From contig DATGHC010000074.1 in assembly GCA_035308165.1 (NCBI GenBank), forward strand, positions 118,470 through 182,469: a DNA stretch of 64,000 nt, given 5' to 3'. This stretch comes from DASTCZ01 sp035308165. GTDB taxonomy: Bacteria; Acidobacteriota; Terriglobia; Acidiferrales; UBA7541. Both the position numbers and the translations under genes were made by a program. The notes below the pieces were generated by a model. The model ran no database searches. It was given only the letters and a program-made list of their open reading frames with translations, and was not told the origin of the DNA. This document shows, one piece after another, positions 17,678-34,325 of this stretch (the stretch's first letter is position 1; each line of letters starts with the position of its first letter).

Positions 17678-17995
17678 TTTGTGTTGAAGGTCCACGTAGT
17701 CGCAGGTTTCCAAGCACAACTACAAGCTTCGCGGTGACCAGGTGTGTCGCTTTCATTCCCATTATCTGTACATTTTTCTCCGCCATTTGCATCATCGCTA
17801 AAAAATCTCAACCATTTGCCATCCATTTGGATCTGCTAACTTCTTTCCTGAGTTGCAATTAATTGGTACTAGGAGTTTTGGCTCATGTCCGTATGGAACG
17901 GAAGCACTATTGCAGGTGAATTAGCGGGCGCTTAACATGCCCGAAGCATCGGCAAAACAGAATTTAGCATCTAAATGTGTGGAGGAGGAGATCAA
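17678..17995. other. 318-base intergenic region after gatA
   Basis: No convincing gene. It is AT-richer than its surroundings and holds a 16-codon open frame starting ATG 17885, with AGGAG 12 bases upstream, which could be a leader peptide but has no support beyond that. Just before the next gene is a strong SD (GGAGGAGGAG, 17981-17990). No obvious rho-independent terminator for gatA was seen. Confidence 0.5.
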
Positions 17996-18214
17996 GTGGT
18001 CAAAGTCAGATCAAGCCAGAAGCTGTTCACGGATGAAGAGGTTTCTCTTCTGACGGGCATCGGTCTGGACGATTTGCGCGCATTGGCCCGCAGCCGCCAC
18101 TTGGGATTCCTTGCCGCGGCCGCAGAAGCCGCGGGACATCAGGCGGAGCGCTTGCTCTTCACTCTTTCCGACCTGATGGTGCTCACGGTTCTTTATCCGC
18201 GATATCCAAATTAA
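17996..18214 (+). CDS. free-standing MerR-like helix-turn-helix protein
   Basis: 72 residues starting from GTG 17996, which has a near-perfect SD (GGAGGAGGAG) 5 bases upstream; an ATG at 17975 in the same frame lies ahead of that SD and is unlikely. The sequence follows the MerR/excisionase winged-HTH pattern: LFTDEEVSLLTGIGLDDLRA (helix-turn-helix), a charged wing region, then LLFTLSDLMVLTVL in the place of the usual FTxxDLxxL helix. There is no dimerisation or effector domain. It is monocistronic, closed by a terminator at 18249. The regulatory role is inferred from fold resemblance and the match is modest. Confidence 0.6.
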   Translation: MVKVRSSQKLFTDEEVSLLTGIGLDDLRALARSRHLGFLAAAAEAAGHQAERLLFTLSDLMVLTVLYPRYPN

Positions 18215-18248
18215 GCGCGAATCGGCCCCATCCCTTATTGAAGGAACC

Positions 18249-18284
18249 GGCGTCCCTACTTCTGGGACGCCATCTTTGTTTTTG
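18249..18284 (+). terminator. rho-independent terminator
   Basis: Perfect 8-bp stem GGCGTCCC (18249-18256) with GGGACGCC (18264-18271), 7-base loop, followed by ATCTTTGTTTTTG. It lies 35 bases after the stop of the small HTH gene, making that gene a separate short transcript. Confidence 0.85.
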
Positions 18285-18467
18285 CCCATCTTTCGATTTC
18301 TTCCGGTCTAAACCCCACGTCACAATGATTGCCGTCTCACAGTACAGGCGCTATGCTGGTTGGCGATGGCGGATGATGCCCGGCAAAACCCTTGCCAGTA
18401 CAATGGCATCATAATCGACAGGCTTGGCGTGACCTGGAAGGCCGGCTGAAGCGGTGAGTTCAGAACC

Positions 18468-19481
18468 ATGGGCAAAGTGCGAGGGCAATCTTCCACTCGA
18501 ATCAGCGCCGTATTTGCAGCGCCGTTGATGCTGGCGGTCGCGGGCGTGCCGGGGATTCTGTGGGCGCACCAACAAACACAGCAACAACCCCCAGCAAGCT
18601 CCTCCTCGCAGCAAAAAGACACTTCGCAAGCCGTCAAAACCGACAAGAATGGCAAAGATGGTGCCGGACTCCCCGCGGACAAGTTTCTTCCGCGAGGCAA
18701 GAAGCTTGTCATGACCGACGGCAGCTACCAGATTGTCCGCAGCTACGAACGGCAGAGCGATTCGGTGCGCTACTACAGTCTGGAGCGGTCGGCCTGGGAA
18801 GAAATCCCGGCATCGCTGGTGGATTGGGACGCCACGGCGAAGGCCGAGACGGAACAGGAGCGCCAACAAAAGGAGTTGGCGGACACCGTCCGGGAACGGG
18901 AGCACCAAAGGAATGCGGTGGAGGTATTGGACGTGGACGCCAGCCTGGAAGTCGGGCCGGGGTTGATTCTGCCGCAGGACGAAGGAATGTTCGCGGTGGC
19001 AAACAAGAAAATCACACTCTTGTCGCAAACCAAAACGGACTTGAAGACGGACAAGAAACGAGTGATTGAGAAGATTTTTATGCCTGTGCCCATCCTGAAT
19101 ACCAAGCAGATCCTGGAGATCAAGGGCCGGCACGCCCCCACGCGGCTGGCCGCGGGCGAGGTGGAATTTTATTACCGCGCCGCCGCCGAAGTCGAAGGGG
19201 AGCCCGAAGTCGAGCTGGTCCACGCCGTGGAAAAGGGAGACGCGCGAACGGTGGAGTGGATCAGCACGGACCTGGTGGGAAACCGTGACACGCAGACCAA
19301 GGATGTCTCCATTCTCCGCTGGCAAGTGGCCAAAGGAGTGTATCGCTACACCATTGCTCAGCCTCTAGAACCTGGCGAATATGCGTTGACGGTGATTCTG
19401 CCGGAAGGCGAAGGGGTCAGCATGTTCATTTGGGATTTTGGACTGGACCGTGTCCCGGCAGGCCCGGCAAAACCGAATTAA
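18468..19481 (+). CDS. exported protein of unknown function
   Basis: 337 residues, not recognised. An N-terminal hydrophobic stretch at about 14-33 (AVFAAPLMLAVAGVPGILWAH) is a signal peptide or anchor; next is a Gln/Ser/Lys-rich linker (residues 35-65). A segment around residues 70-110 (LVMTDGSYQIVRSYERQSDSVRYYSLER) resembles short DUF-type beta modules common in acidobacterial secreted proteins. A Glu/Arg-rich helix follows (about 125-145), then two beta-rich stretches ending in LEPGEYALTVILP, a motif reminiscent of Ig-like or carbohydrate-binding sandwiches. No catalytic residues are apparent. Confidence 0.65.
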   Translation: MGKVRGQSSTRISAVFAAPLMLAVAGVPGILWAHQQTQQQPPASSSSQQKDTSQAVKTDKNGKDGAGLPADKFLPRGKKLVMTDGSYQIVRSYERQSDSVRYYSLERSAWEEIPASLVDWDATAKAETEQERQQKELADTVREREHQRNAVEVLDVDASLEVGPGLILPQDEGMFAVANKKITLLSQTKTDLKTDKKRVIEKIFMPVPILNTKQILEIKGRHAPTRLAAGEVEFYYRAAAEVEGEPEVELVHAVEKGDARTVEWISTDLVGNRDTQTKDVSILRWQVAKGVYRYTIAQPLEPGEYALTVILPEGEGVSMFIWDFGLDRVPAGPAKPN

Positions 19482-19540
19482 TCCGCCCTGAATTCCCGCA
19501 ACGACAGACGGGAGACGCCATAAACTTCCAGATTAGCCTC

Positions 19541-19593
19541 AACAGGAAATAAAACGGCCCGGTCGTCCAATTGATTTGGACAGCCGGGCCGTT
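19541..19593 (-). terminator. terminator of the tuf-rpoBC superoperon
   Basis: Nested hairpin: outer arms 19553-19562 (AACGGCCCGG) and 19584-19593 (CCGGGCCGTT), inner arms GTCCAA 19565-19570 and TTGGAC 19576-19581. On the minus strand it is followed by TTTTATTTCC, the expected T-rich tail, and sits 31 bases after the rpoC stop. On the plus strand there is no immediate T-run, so it mainly serves rpoC. Confidence 0.8.
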
Positions 19594-19623
19594 GCGTGAG
19601 GTGGTTAAATTTTTGGAGTGGCG

Positions 19624-23826
<4,203 letters not shown>

Positions 23827-23868
23827 GGTTGAATCCTCCTCCCGGACAGGGCTGATCCCGCCGGGCAT

Positions 23869-23884
23869 CCCCGGTTTCCCGGGG
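23869..23884 (-). other. GNRA-type hairpin in the rpoB-rpoC spacer
   Basis: On the transcribed (minus) strand this reads CCCCGG-GAAA-CCGGGG, a 6-bp GC stem capped by a GAAA tetraloop, 43 bases upstream of the assigned rpoC TTG start and about 80 bases after the rpoB stop. No T-run follows, so it is more likely an RNA stability or processing element than a terminator. Confidence 0.5.
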
Positions 23885-23965
23885 AGCAAGAAAGCTGGTT
23901 TTCGCGGCCTGGAGCGCCCCGATAATATAGGACGCTCCCTGGGTTACGAATGAAACTTCACGAAA

Positions 23966-28402
<4,437 letters not shown>

Positions 28403-28446
28403 TCTCTTTTACCTCATGCCCATGCGGATGTGCCGGACGCCACAGA

Positions 28447-28598
28447 GACAGGGCGAGCTTGGGCGCTTCCCCTGTCCGGAGACGGTACAGCTTGACGTCC
28501 CGGCAGGACTCGGTTGTTTGAAGATTCCAGTGTCGCGGTTTGAAACGCGCGTAGTGCAAATCCTTCCGCTGCGGTCTCCTGCGAAAGCGGGTGACCGC
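28447..28598 (-). other. two hairpins in the rplL-rpoB spacer (attenuator/processing candidates)
   Basis: Of the 214-base gap, one strong hairpin at 28571-28598 pairs GCGGTC with GACCGC and continues through CC/GG and GC/GC around a 4-base loop, 18 bases downstream of the rplL stop. A second, at 28447-28476, pairs GACAGGG with CCCTGTC around a 16-base loop. Neither is followed by a T-run on the minus strand. In Escherichia coli the corresponding spacer holds a partial terminator and an RNase III site; a similar role here is inference from position. Confidence 0.5.
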
Positions 28599-28616
28599 TG
28601 AAGAAAGCCTGTCCGG

Positions 28617-28997
28617 TTACTTGATTTCGACTTTGGCGCCAGCCTCTTCAAACTTCTTCTTGATCGCGGCGGCTTCGTCTTTGTTGACGCCTTCCTTGAC
28701 CGGTTTGGGCGCGCCGTCCACCAAATCCTTGGCTTCCTTCAAGCCCAGGCTGGTTACTTCGCGGACCGCCTTAATGACGTTGATCTTGTTGCCTCCAACT
28801 TCGGTGAGGACGACGGAAAATTCCGTCTTCTCTTCCGCAGCGGGTGCTGCGCCACCGCCGCCCCCGGCGGCTGCGACTGGGGCCGCGGCGGCCGCGGAAA
28901 CGCCGAAGGTCTCTTCCATTTTCTTGACCAGTTCGGCAGCTTCCAGCAGCGTAAGCCCTTTCACTTCCTCGAGAATCCCATCAACTTTATTAGCCAT
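28617..28997 (-). CDS. rplL: 50S ribosomal protein L7/L12
   Basis: Stalk protein of the large ribosomal subunit that recruits translation GTPases, 126 residues, normal length. It has the N-terminal dimerisation helix (VDGILEEVKGLTLLEAAELVKKMEE), a Ala/Gly hinge (AAAAAPVAAAGGGGGAAPAAEE) and the C-terminal domain KTEFSVVLTEVGGNKINVIKAVRE ... LVDGAPKPVKEGV. Preceded by rplJ after 38 bases in the usual order. Confidence 0.98.
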   Translation of the reverse strand: MANKVDGILEEVKGLTLLEAAELVKKMEETFGVSAAAAAPVAAAGGGGGAAPAAEEKTEFSVVLTEVGGNKINVIKAVREVTSLGLKEAKDLVDGAPKPVKEGVNKDEAAAIKKKFEEAGAKVEIK

Positions 28998-29035
28998 TGC
29001 CTTTTTTCCTCTCCTCTAAGAAATTCAAAACCCGG

Positions 29036-29599
29036 TTATTCAGAAACAGGTGCCGGCGTGGACGCTGATTCGCCCGCCCCAAACTTGTTGGCCTTGGCCG
29101 CTTCGCTGACCACCACGGCCATGTTGCGTGAAACCGCCGCCAATGCCGTCGCGATGCGCTGCGCCGGCGCGTTAAACAGGAACATGAGCTTGCTGTAGAG
29201 CTCTTCCTTCGAGGGCAAGGTCGCGAGCTGTTGAATCTCCACGATGGAAAGAACGCGCCCCTCAACCATACCCGCTTTGAATTTGAATGCGGGAACGTCC
29301 TTGGCATATTTCGTGAGCGCCTTGGCCAACGCGACTGGATCCGTGGCGGTGTAGGCGATGGAGTTCGGCCCGGCCAAATCCTTGAGCAACGGCTCTACGG
29401 GAGTGCCGGCGCTGGCGCGCCCCGCCAAGGTGTTCTTGACGACCTTGTACTTGCCTCCGGCGGCCTGGACCGCACGACGAAGCTTGGTATCATCCTCCAC
29501 CTTCGTACCTTGAAAAGTGGTGAGGATGATGGTGGAAACACTTGCCAGCTCCGTTTTCAGGAACTGGAGGTCTTTCTCTTTTTCGCTGCGCTTCTTCAT
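29036..29599 (-). CDS. rplJ: 50S ribosomal protein L10
   Basis: L10, the base of the ribosomal stalk that carries L7/L12 dimers, 187 residues. It begins MKKRSEKEKDLQFLKTEL and contains FQGTKVEDDTKLRRAVQAAGGKYKVVKNTLA, the conserved N-terminal rRNA-binding region, and a C-terminal helical tail that binds L7/L12. The spacer to rplA is only 17 bases, too short for the long L10-leader RNA used for autoregulation in many bacteria, so that control may be absent or placed elsewhere. Confidence 0.97.
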   Translation of the reverse strand: MKKRSEKEKDLQFLKTELASVSTIILTTFQGTKVEDDTKLRRAVQAAGGKYKVVKNTLAGRASAGTPVEPLLKDLAGPNSIAYTATDPVALAKALTKYAKDVPAFKFKAGMVEGRVLSIVEIQQLATLPSKEELYSKLMFLFNAPAQRIATALAAVSRNMAVVVSEAAKANKFGAGESASTPAPVSE

Positions 29600-29616
29600 C
29601 TCAGATCTCCGCTGAA

Positions 29617-30327
29617 TTACGCCGCCACCGCGGTGGCCGATTCCACTTCATTTTCATGGATCAAAATTCCCGGGCCCATGGTTGAGGTGAGCGTGACCCG
29701 CTTCACGTATTTCCCTTTGGCCGCCGCAGGCTTGGCTTTGATCACCGCGCCCAAGAGTGAGTGCGCGTTTTCGGCAAGTTTGCCGGCCTCAAAACTAATC
29801 TTCCCAATGGGGGAGTGAATGATTCCGGACTTGTCGACGCGGAACTCCACCTTACCCGCCTTGATTTCCTTCACGGCCTTGGCAATTTCAAAAGTGACCG
29901 TGCCGGTCTTTGGGTTGGGCATCAAACCGCGCGGGCCCAGAACTTTGCCGAGCCGTCCGGCGGACTTCATCATGTCTGGAGTGGCGATCACAGCGTCGTA
30001 ATCCGTCCAACCCTCCTGGATTTTCTGGACCATTTCCTCGCCGCCGGCAAAATCAGCGCCGGCTTCCTCGGCTTCGCGAACTTTTTCTCCGCTGGCGATA
30101 ACCAGCACGCGCTTGGATTTGCCCAGGCCATGAGGAAGCACGACCGTTCCGCGCACCATCTGGTCGGAGTGTTTTGGATCAACGCCCAGGTTCACCACCA
30201 ACTCGACGGTTTCATCGAATTTCACGAAGTGCGCTTTTTTGAGCGCTTCGGCGGCTTCCGTCAATGTGTACGGACGCGCCTGGATTTGCTTGCGCGCGTT
30301 TTCGATTTTCTTTCCGGGCTTCTTCAT
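29617..30327 (-). CDS. rplA: 50S ribosomal protein L1
   Basis: L1, which forms the mobile L1 stalk at the E site, 236 residues. Characteristic sequence: FVKFDETVELVVNLGVDPKHSDQMVRGTVVLPHGLGK, and the LGPRGLMPNPKTGTVT loop. It lies 3 bases after the rplK stop, an overlap-free tight junction typical of the rplK-rplA pair. Confidence 0.98.
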   Translation of the reverse strand: MKKPGKKIENARKQIQARPYTLTEAAEALKKAHFVKFDETVELVVNLGVDPKHSDQMVRGTVVLPHGLGKSKRVLVIASGEKVREAEEAGADFAGGEEMVQKIQEGWTDYDAVIATPDMMKSAGRLGKVLGPRGLMPNPKTGTVTFEIAKAVKEIKAGKVEFRVDKSGIIHSPIGKISFEAGKLAENAHSLLGAVIKAKPAAAKGKYVKRVTLTSTMGPGILIHENEVESATAVAA

Positions 30328-30330
30328 TTC

Positions 30331-30762
30331 TTAGCTCTCCACCACTTCCAGGCCCATGTTTCGCGCCGTGCCCAGCACGGTGCGGACGGCCGATTCCAAA
30401 TTCGTTGTATTCAGGTCGGGCAATTTTGTCTTGGCGATATCTTCGACCTGCTTCTTGGTGACTTTGCCGACCTTGTTCCGGTTCGGTTCCGCGGAGCCCT
30501 TGACGATTCCCGCCGCGCGCTTGAGCAGCTCAGACGCCGGAGGCGTCTTGGTGATGAACGTGAAGGTCCGGTCGCTGTAGACCGTGATGACAACCGGGGT
30601 CACCATTCCTTCAGGATCTTTCGCAGTGCGGGCGTTGAACTGCTTGCAAAAGTCCATGATGTTCACGCCCTGCGGACCCAGCGCCGTGCCCAATTGCTGC
30701 GAAGGCGCGGCCTTCGCGGCCGGCACCTGCAGCTTCAACATTGCTTGTACTTTCTTAGCCAT
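30331..30762 (-). CDS. rplK: 50S ribosomal protein L11
   Basis: L11 of the GTPase-associated centre, 143 residues, normal length. It begins MAKKVQAMLKLQVPAAKAAPSQQLGTALGPQGVNIMDFCKQFNART with the Pro-rich switch region of the N-terminal domain, followed by the rRNA-binding domain (KQVEDIAKTKLPDLNT ... VLGTARNMGLEV). It follows nusG after 27 bases. Confidence 0.98.
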   Translation of the reverse strand: MAKKVQAMLKLQVPAAKAAPSQQLGTALGPQGVNIMDFCKQFNARTAKDPEGMVTPVVITVYSDRTFTFITKTPPASELLKRAAGIVKGSAEPNRNKVGKVTKKQVEDIAKTKLPDLNTTNLESAVRTVLGTARNMGLEVVES

Positions 30763-30789
30763 CTCTGCTTTCCTCTGCGAATCGTTGCT

Positions 30790-31323
30790 CTAAGCTATTT
30801 TTTCAACCTGCATAAAATCCAGCTCCACCGGAGTGGAGCGTCCGAAAATCGTGACGGAAATCTTCAGAGTGCTGCGGTCGGAGTTGACCTCTTCCACCAC
30901 GCCGGTAAAATTCGCGAACGGGCCATCCACAATGCGCACCTGTTCGTTTCGCTCAAACTTCAGCTTCGGCTTGGGCCGCTCGGTCGGGCTGGCGGCGCGG
31001 TGCAGGATGTCCTGCACTTCCTGCTCGCTCAGGGGGGTGGGCGTCTGCCCGGAGCCCACAAAACCAGTCACCCGCGGCGTATTCCGCACCACGTGCCAGG
31101 TGTAATCGTCCATTTCCATTTCGACCAGCACATAGCCGGGATAAAACATCCGTGTGGCGGTTACTTTTTTCCCGCCGCGGACTTCGATCACGTCTTCGGT
31201 GGGGATAAGCACCTGGCCGATCTTGTCCTGCAAGCCGAATGCAGCGACGCGGCCTTCCAGGCTCTCCTTCACCTTGCGCTCAAAGCCGGAGTAGGTGTGG
31301 ATGATGTACCACTGCTTCGCCAT
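30790..31323 (-). CDS. nusG: transcription termination/antitermination protein NusG
   Basis: Transcription factor linking RNA polymerase to Rho or the ribosome, 177 residues from ATG 31323 (MAKQWYIIHTYSGFERKVKE); an in-frame upstream start at 31362 would add 13 residues not seen in the family. The NGN domain carries RMFYPGYVLVEMEMDDYTWHVVRNTPRVTGFVG, and the C-terminal KOW domain reads EQVRIVDGPFANFTGVVEEV. It lies downstream of secE in the superoperon. Confidence 0.97.
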   Translation of the reverse strand: MAKQWYIIHTYSGFERKVKESLEGRVAAFGLQDKIGQVLIPTEDVIEVRGGKKVTATRMFYPGYVLVEMEMDDYTWHVVRNTPRVTGFVGSGQTPTPLSEQEVQDILHRAASPTERPKPKLKFERNEQVRIVDGPFANFTGVVEEVNSDRSTLKISVTIFGRSTPVELDFMQVEKIA

Positions 31324-31451
31324 ACGTTCGTTTTCGCCTTGTACTGCTTCAACGATTTGCAAGAGCCCAACTCGGTTCTAACGCAGCGACCTTGGCGTTA
31401 CACATCCAAAATGAACAGCGCACTGGCCAAACTCAACAAACTGGGAATGCT

Positions 31452-31754
31452 TCAGTGTCCAAGCAACTTGATTACATAGCCCACAGCGCGTGCAGCGCCC
31501 TTGTCCACCATCCACAAAAAGAACGCGAAGATCGCCGTGGTCATGATGACCACAAGCGTCGTGCTGCGAACTTCGGTCGCCGAGGGCCAAACCACCAGTT
31601 TCAGCTCCGCGCGCACTTCGTGGATATACTTCCGCGCGCGTTGCGGATAGCCAAGCAGATTTTCCAACCACTCCGGCCGTGGCCGTGAGGGCTGTGCCGC
31701 ATTGTCTGGCGTCTCTTGTGCCATCTTCAATTTTTCCGCCCGAGTCGTGGACAT
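31452..31754 (-). CDS. secE: preprotein translocase subunit SecE
   Basis: Single-helix clamp subunit of the SecYEG translocon in the cytoplasmic membrane, 100 residues (or 90 if ATG 31724 is used). The conserved amphipathic segment RARKYIHEVRAELKLVVWPSATEVRSTTLVVI leads into one membrane helix (IMTTAIFAFFLWMVDKG). It lies between tRNA-Trp and nusG, the usual location. Confidence 0.94.
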   Translation of the reverse strand: MSTTRAEKLKMAQETPDNAAQPSRPRPEWLENLLGYPQRARKYIHEVRAELKLVVWPSATEVRSTTLVVIMTTAIFAFFLWMVDKGAARAVGYVIKLLGH

Positions 31755-31834
31755 CCGCGCCTCACTGCCAGTTTTTCTCCAGACCTAAACCTGCGTCCCA
31801 ATCTTCGTCCGATGCCGCAGGACGAAGCCGGAAA

Positions 31835-31909
31835 TGGCAGGGGAGGAGGGATTTGAACCCCCACATCCGGTTTTGGAGACCGGCGGTCTACCGTTGAACC
31901 TACTCCCCT
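31835..31909 (-). tRNA. tRNA-Trp (CCA)
   Basis: Cloverleaf on the minus strand: 7-bp acceptor AGGGGAG/CTCCCCT, anticodon loop CTCCAAA giving anticodon CCA within stem CCGGT/ACCGG, T-arm with GGTTCAAATCC, and a genome-encoded 3' CCA. It is set between rpmG and secE. Confidence 0.96.
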
Positions 31910-32009
31910 AATTCATTCGCCCACGAACGGGCGAATTAACTACCCTGAGTCTGCCTCTCAGGACGAAGGGTATTCAACGCCCGCCCAAAATCGCGCCCGT
32001 CCCAGGGCC

Positions 32010-32159
32010 TTATTTCACTTCCTTGTGAGGCGTGTGCTTGCGGCACGCCTTGCAGAACTTGCTCGTCTCGAGCCGGTCGGTGTGTTTCTTCCGGTTCTTG
32101 GTGGTCGTATAGTTTCGGTTCTTACACTCATTGCATTGCAAGGTGATGATTTCGCGCAT
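32010..32159 (-). CDS. rpmG: 50S ribosomal protein L33
   Basis: 49 residues, beginning MREIITLQCNECKNRNYTTT and ending HTPHKEVK. It has the zinc-binding pattern CNEC near the N-terminus and CKAC near the C-terminus, i.e. the Cys-containing form of L33. It lies between tuf (27 bases upstream) and tRNA-Trp, the conserved location. Confidence 0.96.
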   Translation of the reverse strand: MREIITLQCNECKNRNYTTTKNRKKHTDRLETSKFCKACRKHTPHKEVK

Positions 32160-32186
32160 ATTTGCCGCTCTTTCTCGAGTATCCCG

Positions 32187-33374
32187 TTACTCAACAATCT
32201 CGACCACTGCGCCTGCTCCCACGGTGTGGCCGCCTTCGCGAATCGCGAACCGCAGCCCCTTCTCCAACGCCACTGGAGTGATCAGCGTCACTTCCACGCT
32301 CACATTGTCTCCCGGCATCACCATCTCCACTCCCGTCGGCAGCTTCACGTCTCCGGTCACGTCCGTGGTGCGGAAATAAAACTGCGGCCGATATCCGGTA
32401 AAAAACGGGGTGTGACGTCCGCCCTCTTCCTTCTTCAACACATACGCTTCGGCCTTGAACTTGGTGTGTGGAGTGATGGACCCGGGCTTGGCCACCACCT
32501 GTCCGCGCTCCACTTCTTCCTTTTCCGTGCCGCGCAGCAGCAACCCGACGTTGTCTCCGGCCATGCCCTCGTCCAGCAGCTTGCGGAACATCTCCACGCC
32601 CGTCACCACGCGCTTCACCGTCGGACGGAATCCGACGATCTCCATCTCCTCGCCCACCTTCAGCTTGCCGCGCTCGACTCGGCCCGTCACCACCGTGCCC
32701 CGTCCCGAGATCGAGAAAATATCCTCAATCGGCATGGCAAACGGCTTGTCAATGTCCCGCACCGGCAACGGGATGTATTCATCCACCTTGGCCATCAACT
32801 CGTCGATGGTCTTCTCCCACTTCGCTTCGCCATTCAATGCGCCCAGCGCCGAGCCGCGCACCACTGGAATTTCATCGCCCGGAAATCCGTAGCTCTTCAG
32901 CAACTCCCGAACTTCCAGCTCCACCAGTTCGAGCAACTCGGGATCTTCCACCGCGTCGCACTTGTTCAGAAACACCACGATAAAAGGCACGCCTACCTGA
33001 CGCGCCAGCAGAATGTGTTCGCGCGTTTGCGGCATCGGGCCGTCGGTTGCCGCTACCACCAGAATCGCTCCATCCATCTGCGCCGCGCCGGTGATCATGT
33101 TCTTCACGTAGTCCGCGTGGCCCGGGCAGTCAATGTGCGCGTAGTGGCGGTTCGCCGTCTCGTACTCCACGTGCGCCACAGCAATCGTGATTCCCCGCTC
33201 GCGCTCTTCCGGTGCGTTGTCAATCGAATCAAACGCCCGGAACTGCACCTTGGGGTTGTGCTTCGACAATACCTTGGTAATCGCCGCCGTCAGCGTTGTT
33301 TTGCCATGGTCAATGTGACCAATCGTCCCAATATTGACGTGTGGCTTGCTGCGCTCAAATTTTTCCTTCGCCAT
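32187..33374 (-). CDS. tuf: translation elongation factor Tu
   Basis: EF-Tu, the GTPase delivering aminoacyl-tRNA to the ribosome, 395 residues. G1 motif GHIDHGKT at residues 19-26 (Ile in place of the more usual Val), G3 DCPGHADYVKNMITGAAQMD, G4 NKCD. Domains 2 and 3 are complete, ending VGAGAVVEIVE. It follows tRNA-Gly and precedes rpmG, as the tufB-type copy in many bacteria. Whether a second tuf exists cannot be seen here. Confidence 0.98.
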   Translation of the reverse strand: MAKEKFERSKPHVNIGTIGHIDHGKTTLTAAITKVLSKHNPKVQFRAFDSIDNAPEERERGITIAVAHVEYETANRHYAHIDCPGHADYVKNMITGAAQMDGAILVVAATDGPMPQTREHILLARQVGVPFIVVFLNKCDAVEDPELLELVELEVRELLKSYGFPGDEIPVVRGSALGALNGEAKWEKTIDELMAKVDEYIPLPVRDIDKPFAMPIEDIFSISGRGTVVTGRVERGKLKVGEEMEIVGFRPTVKRVVTGVEMFRKLLDEGMAGDNVGLLLRGTEKEEVERGQVVAKPGSITPHTKFKAEAYVLKKEEGGRHTPFFTGYRPQFYFRTTDVTGDVKLPTGVEMVMPGDNVSVEVTLITPVALEKGLRFAIREGGHTVGAGAVVEIVE

Positions 33375-33441
33375 CGCGTGTCATCCCCCCAGCAAAACGG
33401 TTCGCACTCAATTTGTGTACCAACTCTTCCGGCCGGAAATC

Positions 33442-33516
33442 TGGAGCGGGGGACCGGATTTGAACCGGCAACCATCGCCTTGGAAGAGCGAGACTCTACC
33501 GTTGAGTTACCCCCGC
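33442..33516 (-). tRNA. tRNA-Gly (TCC)
   Basis: Minus-strand cloverleaf with acceptor GCGGGGG/CCCCCGC, anticodon loop CTTCCAA (anticodon TCC), T-arm GGTTCAAATCC and encoded 3' CCA. It is 67 bases upstream of tuf. Confidence 0.96.
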
Positions 33517-33577
33517 CCGTCTTTCAAATCCTGTGTTGTCCCGCGAACCTCTCCCCCTGCATTTCAACTTCAGATCA

Positions 33578-33653
<76 letters not shown>

Positions 33654-33762
33654 TCGGAACTTTTGCGCGGTTCGAAAACTATTTGCACGCGCTACGCGCC
33701 GAATGGATGGCTTCTTGGATCTCGCGCAGTCAACTCTAAGGCCTTCTCAGCTGAACGAAAAC

Positions 33763-33851
33763 TGGTGGACGGGGGAGGATTCGAACCTCCGTAGCCCGCA
33801 AGGAGCGGCAGATTTACAGTCTGCTGGTTTTAGCCACTCACCCACCCGTCC
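33763..33851 (-). tRNA. tRNA-Tyr (GTA)
   Basis: Class II tRNA of 89 nt with a long variable arm; acceptor GGACGGG/CCCGTCC, anticodon stem GCAGA/TCTGC, loop CTGTAAA (anticodon GTA), T-arm GGTTCGAATCC, encoded CCA. Confidence 0.96.
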
Positions 33852-34009
33852 CGCTCGGGGAAAATTGCCGACGACGAAGAGGCGACTGCCTCCCGCAGCG
33901 CTCCAAAAAACAAAAATGAGAGACACCCGCCCGTTCAAATTTCCGCGAAGAAATCCGGCCTTACGCACGCAGGGAACACTTCCCCCTGATCGACTCAACA
34001 TATAAAATC

Positions 34010-34082
34010 AGCTGGCGGAGGGAATTGAACCCCCGACCCTCTGATTACAAATCAGATGCTCTACCAGCTGAGCTACGCCAGC
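34010..34082 (-). tRNA. tRNA-Thr (TGT)
   Basis: Minus-strand cloverleaf with acceptor GCTGGCG/CGCCAGC, anticodon stem TCTGA/TCAGA, loop TTTGTAA (anticodon TGT), T-arm GGTTCAATTCC. Unlike its neighbours it has no encoded CCA. It is the first gene of the superoperon. Confidence 0.95.
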
Positions 34083-34099
34083 ACTGGCCAAACTTGAGA

Positions 34100-34129
34100 A
34101 GAATAACAAAATGGGCATGTGAATTGCAA
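34100..34129 (-). promoter_or_regulatory. candidate promoter of the tRNA-tuf-rpoBC superoperon
   Basis: Minus strand TTGCAA (34124-34129) and TATTCT (34100-34105) separated by 18 bases, 17 bases ahead of tRNA-Thr(TGT). The hexamers match consensus at 4 of 6 positions each, and the position is right for a stable-RNA promoter; moderate confidence only. Confidence 0.4.
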
Positions 34130-34325
34130 GGGGGATAAAAGTAACTTGAGCAAGCCGAGTTCCAGCCCGGCCATTTGATGGCTCCATAGCCGCCTATAGC
34201 CTAATGCCCCCGAGGTGTGGCATCGACTATGGTACTGGTTCCAGCGCCCAAAACCGCCATTTGTTGTGGATTGAGCGAAATCAAATCCCGAGGTATAGCT
34301 AAACCACACAATTGGATGCGAGAAT

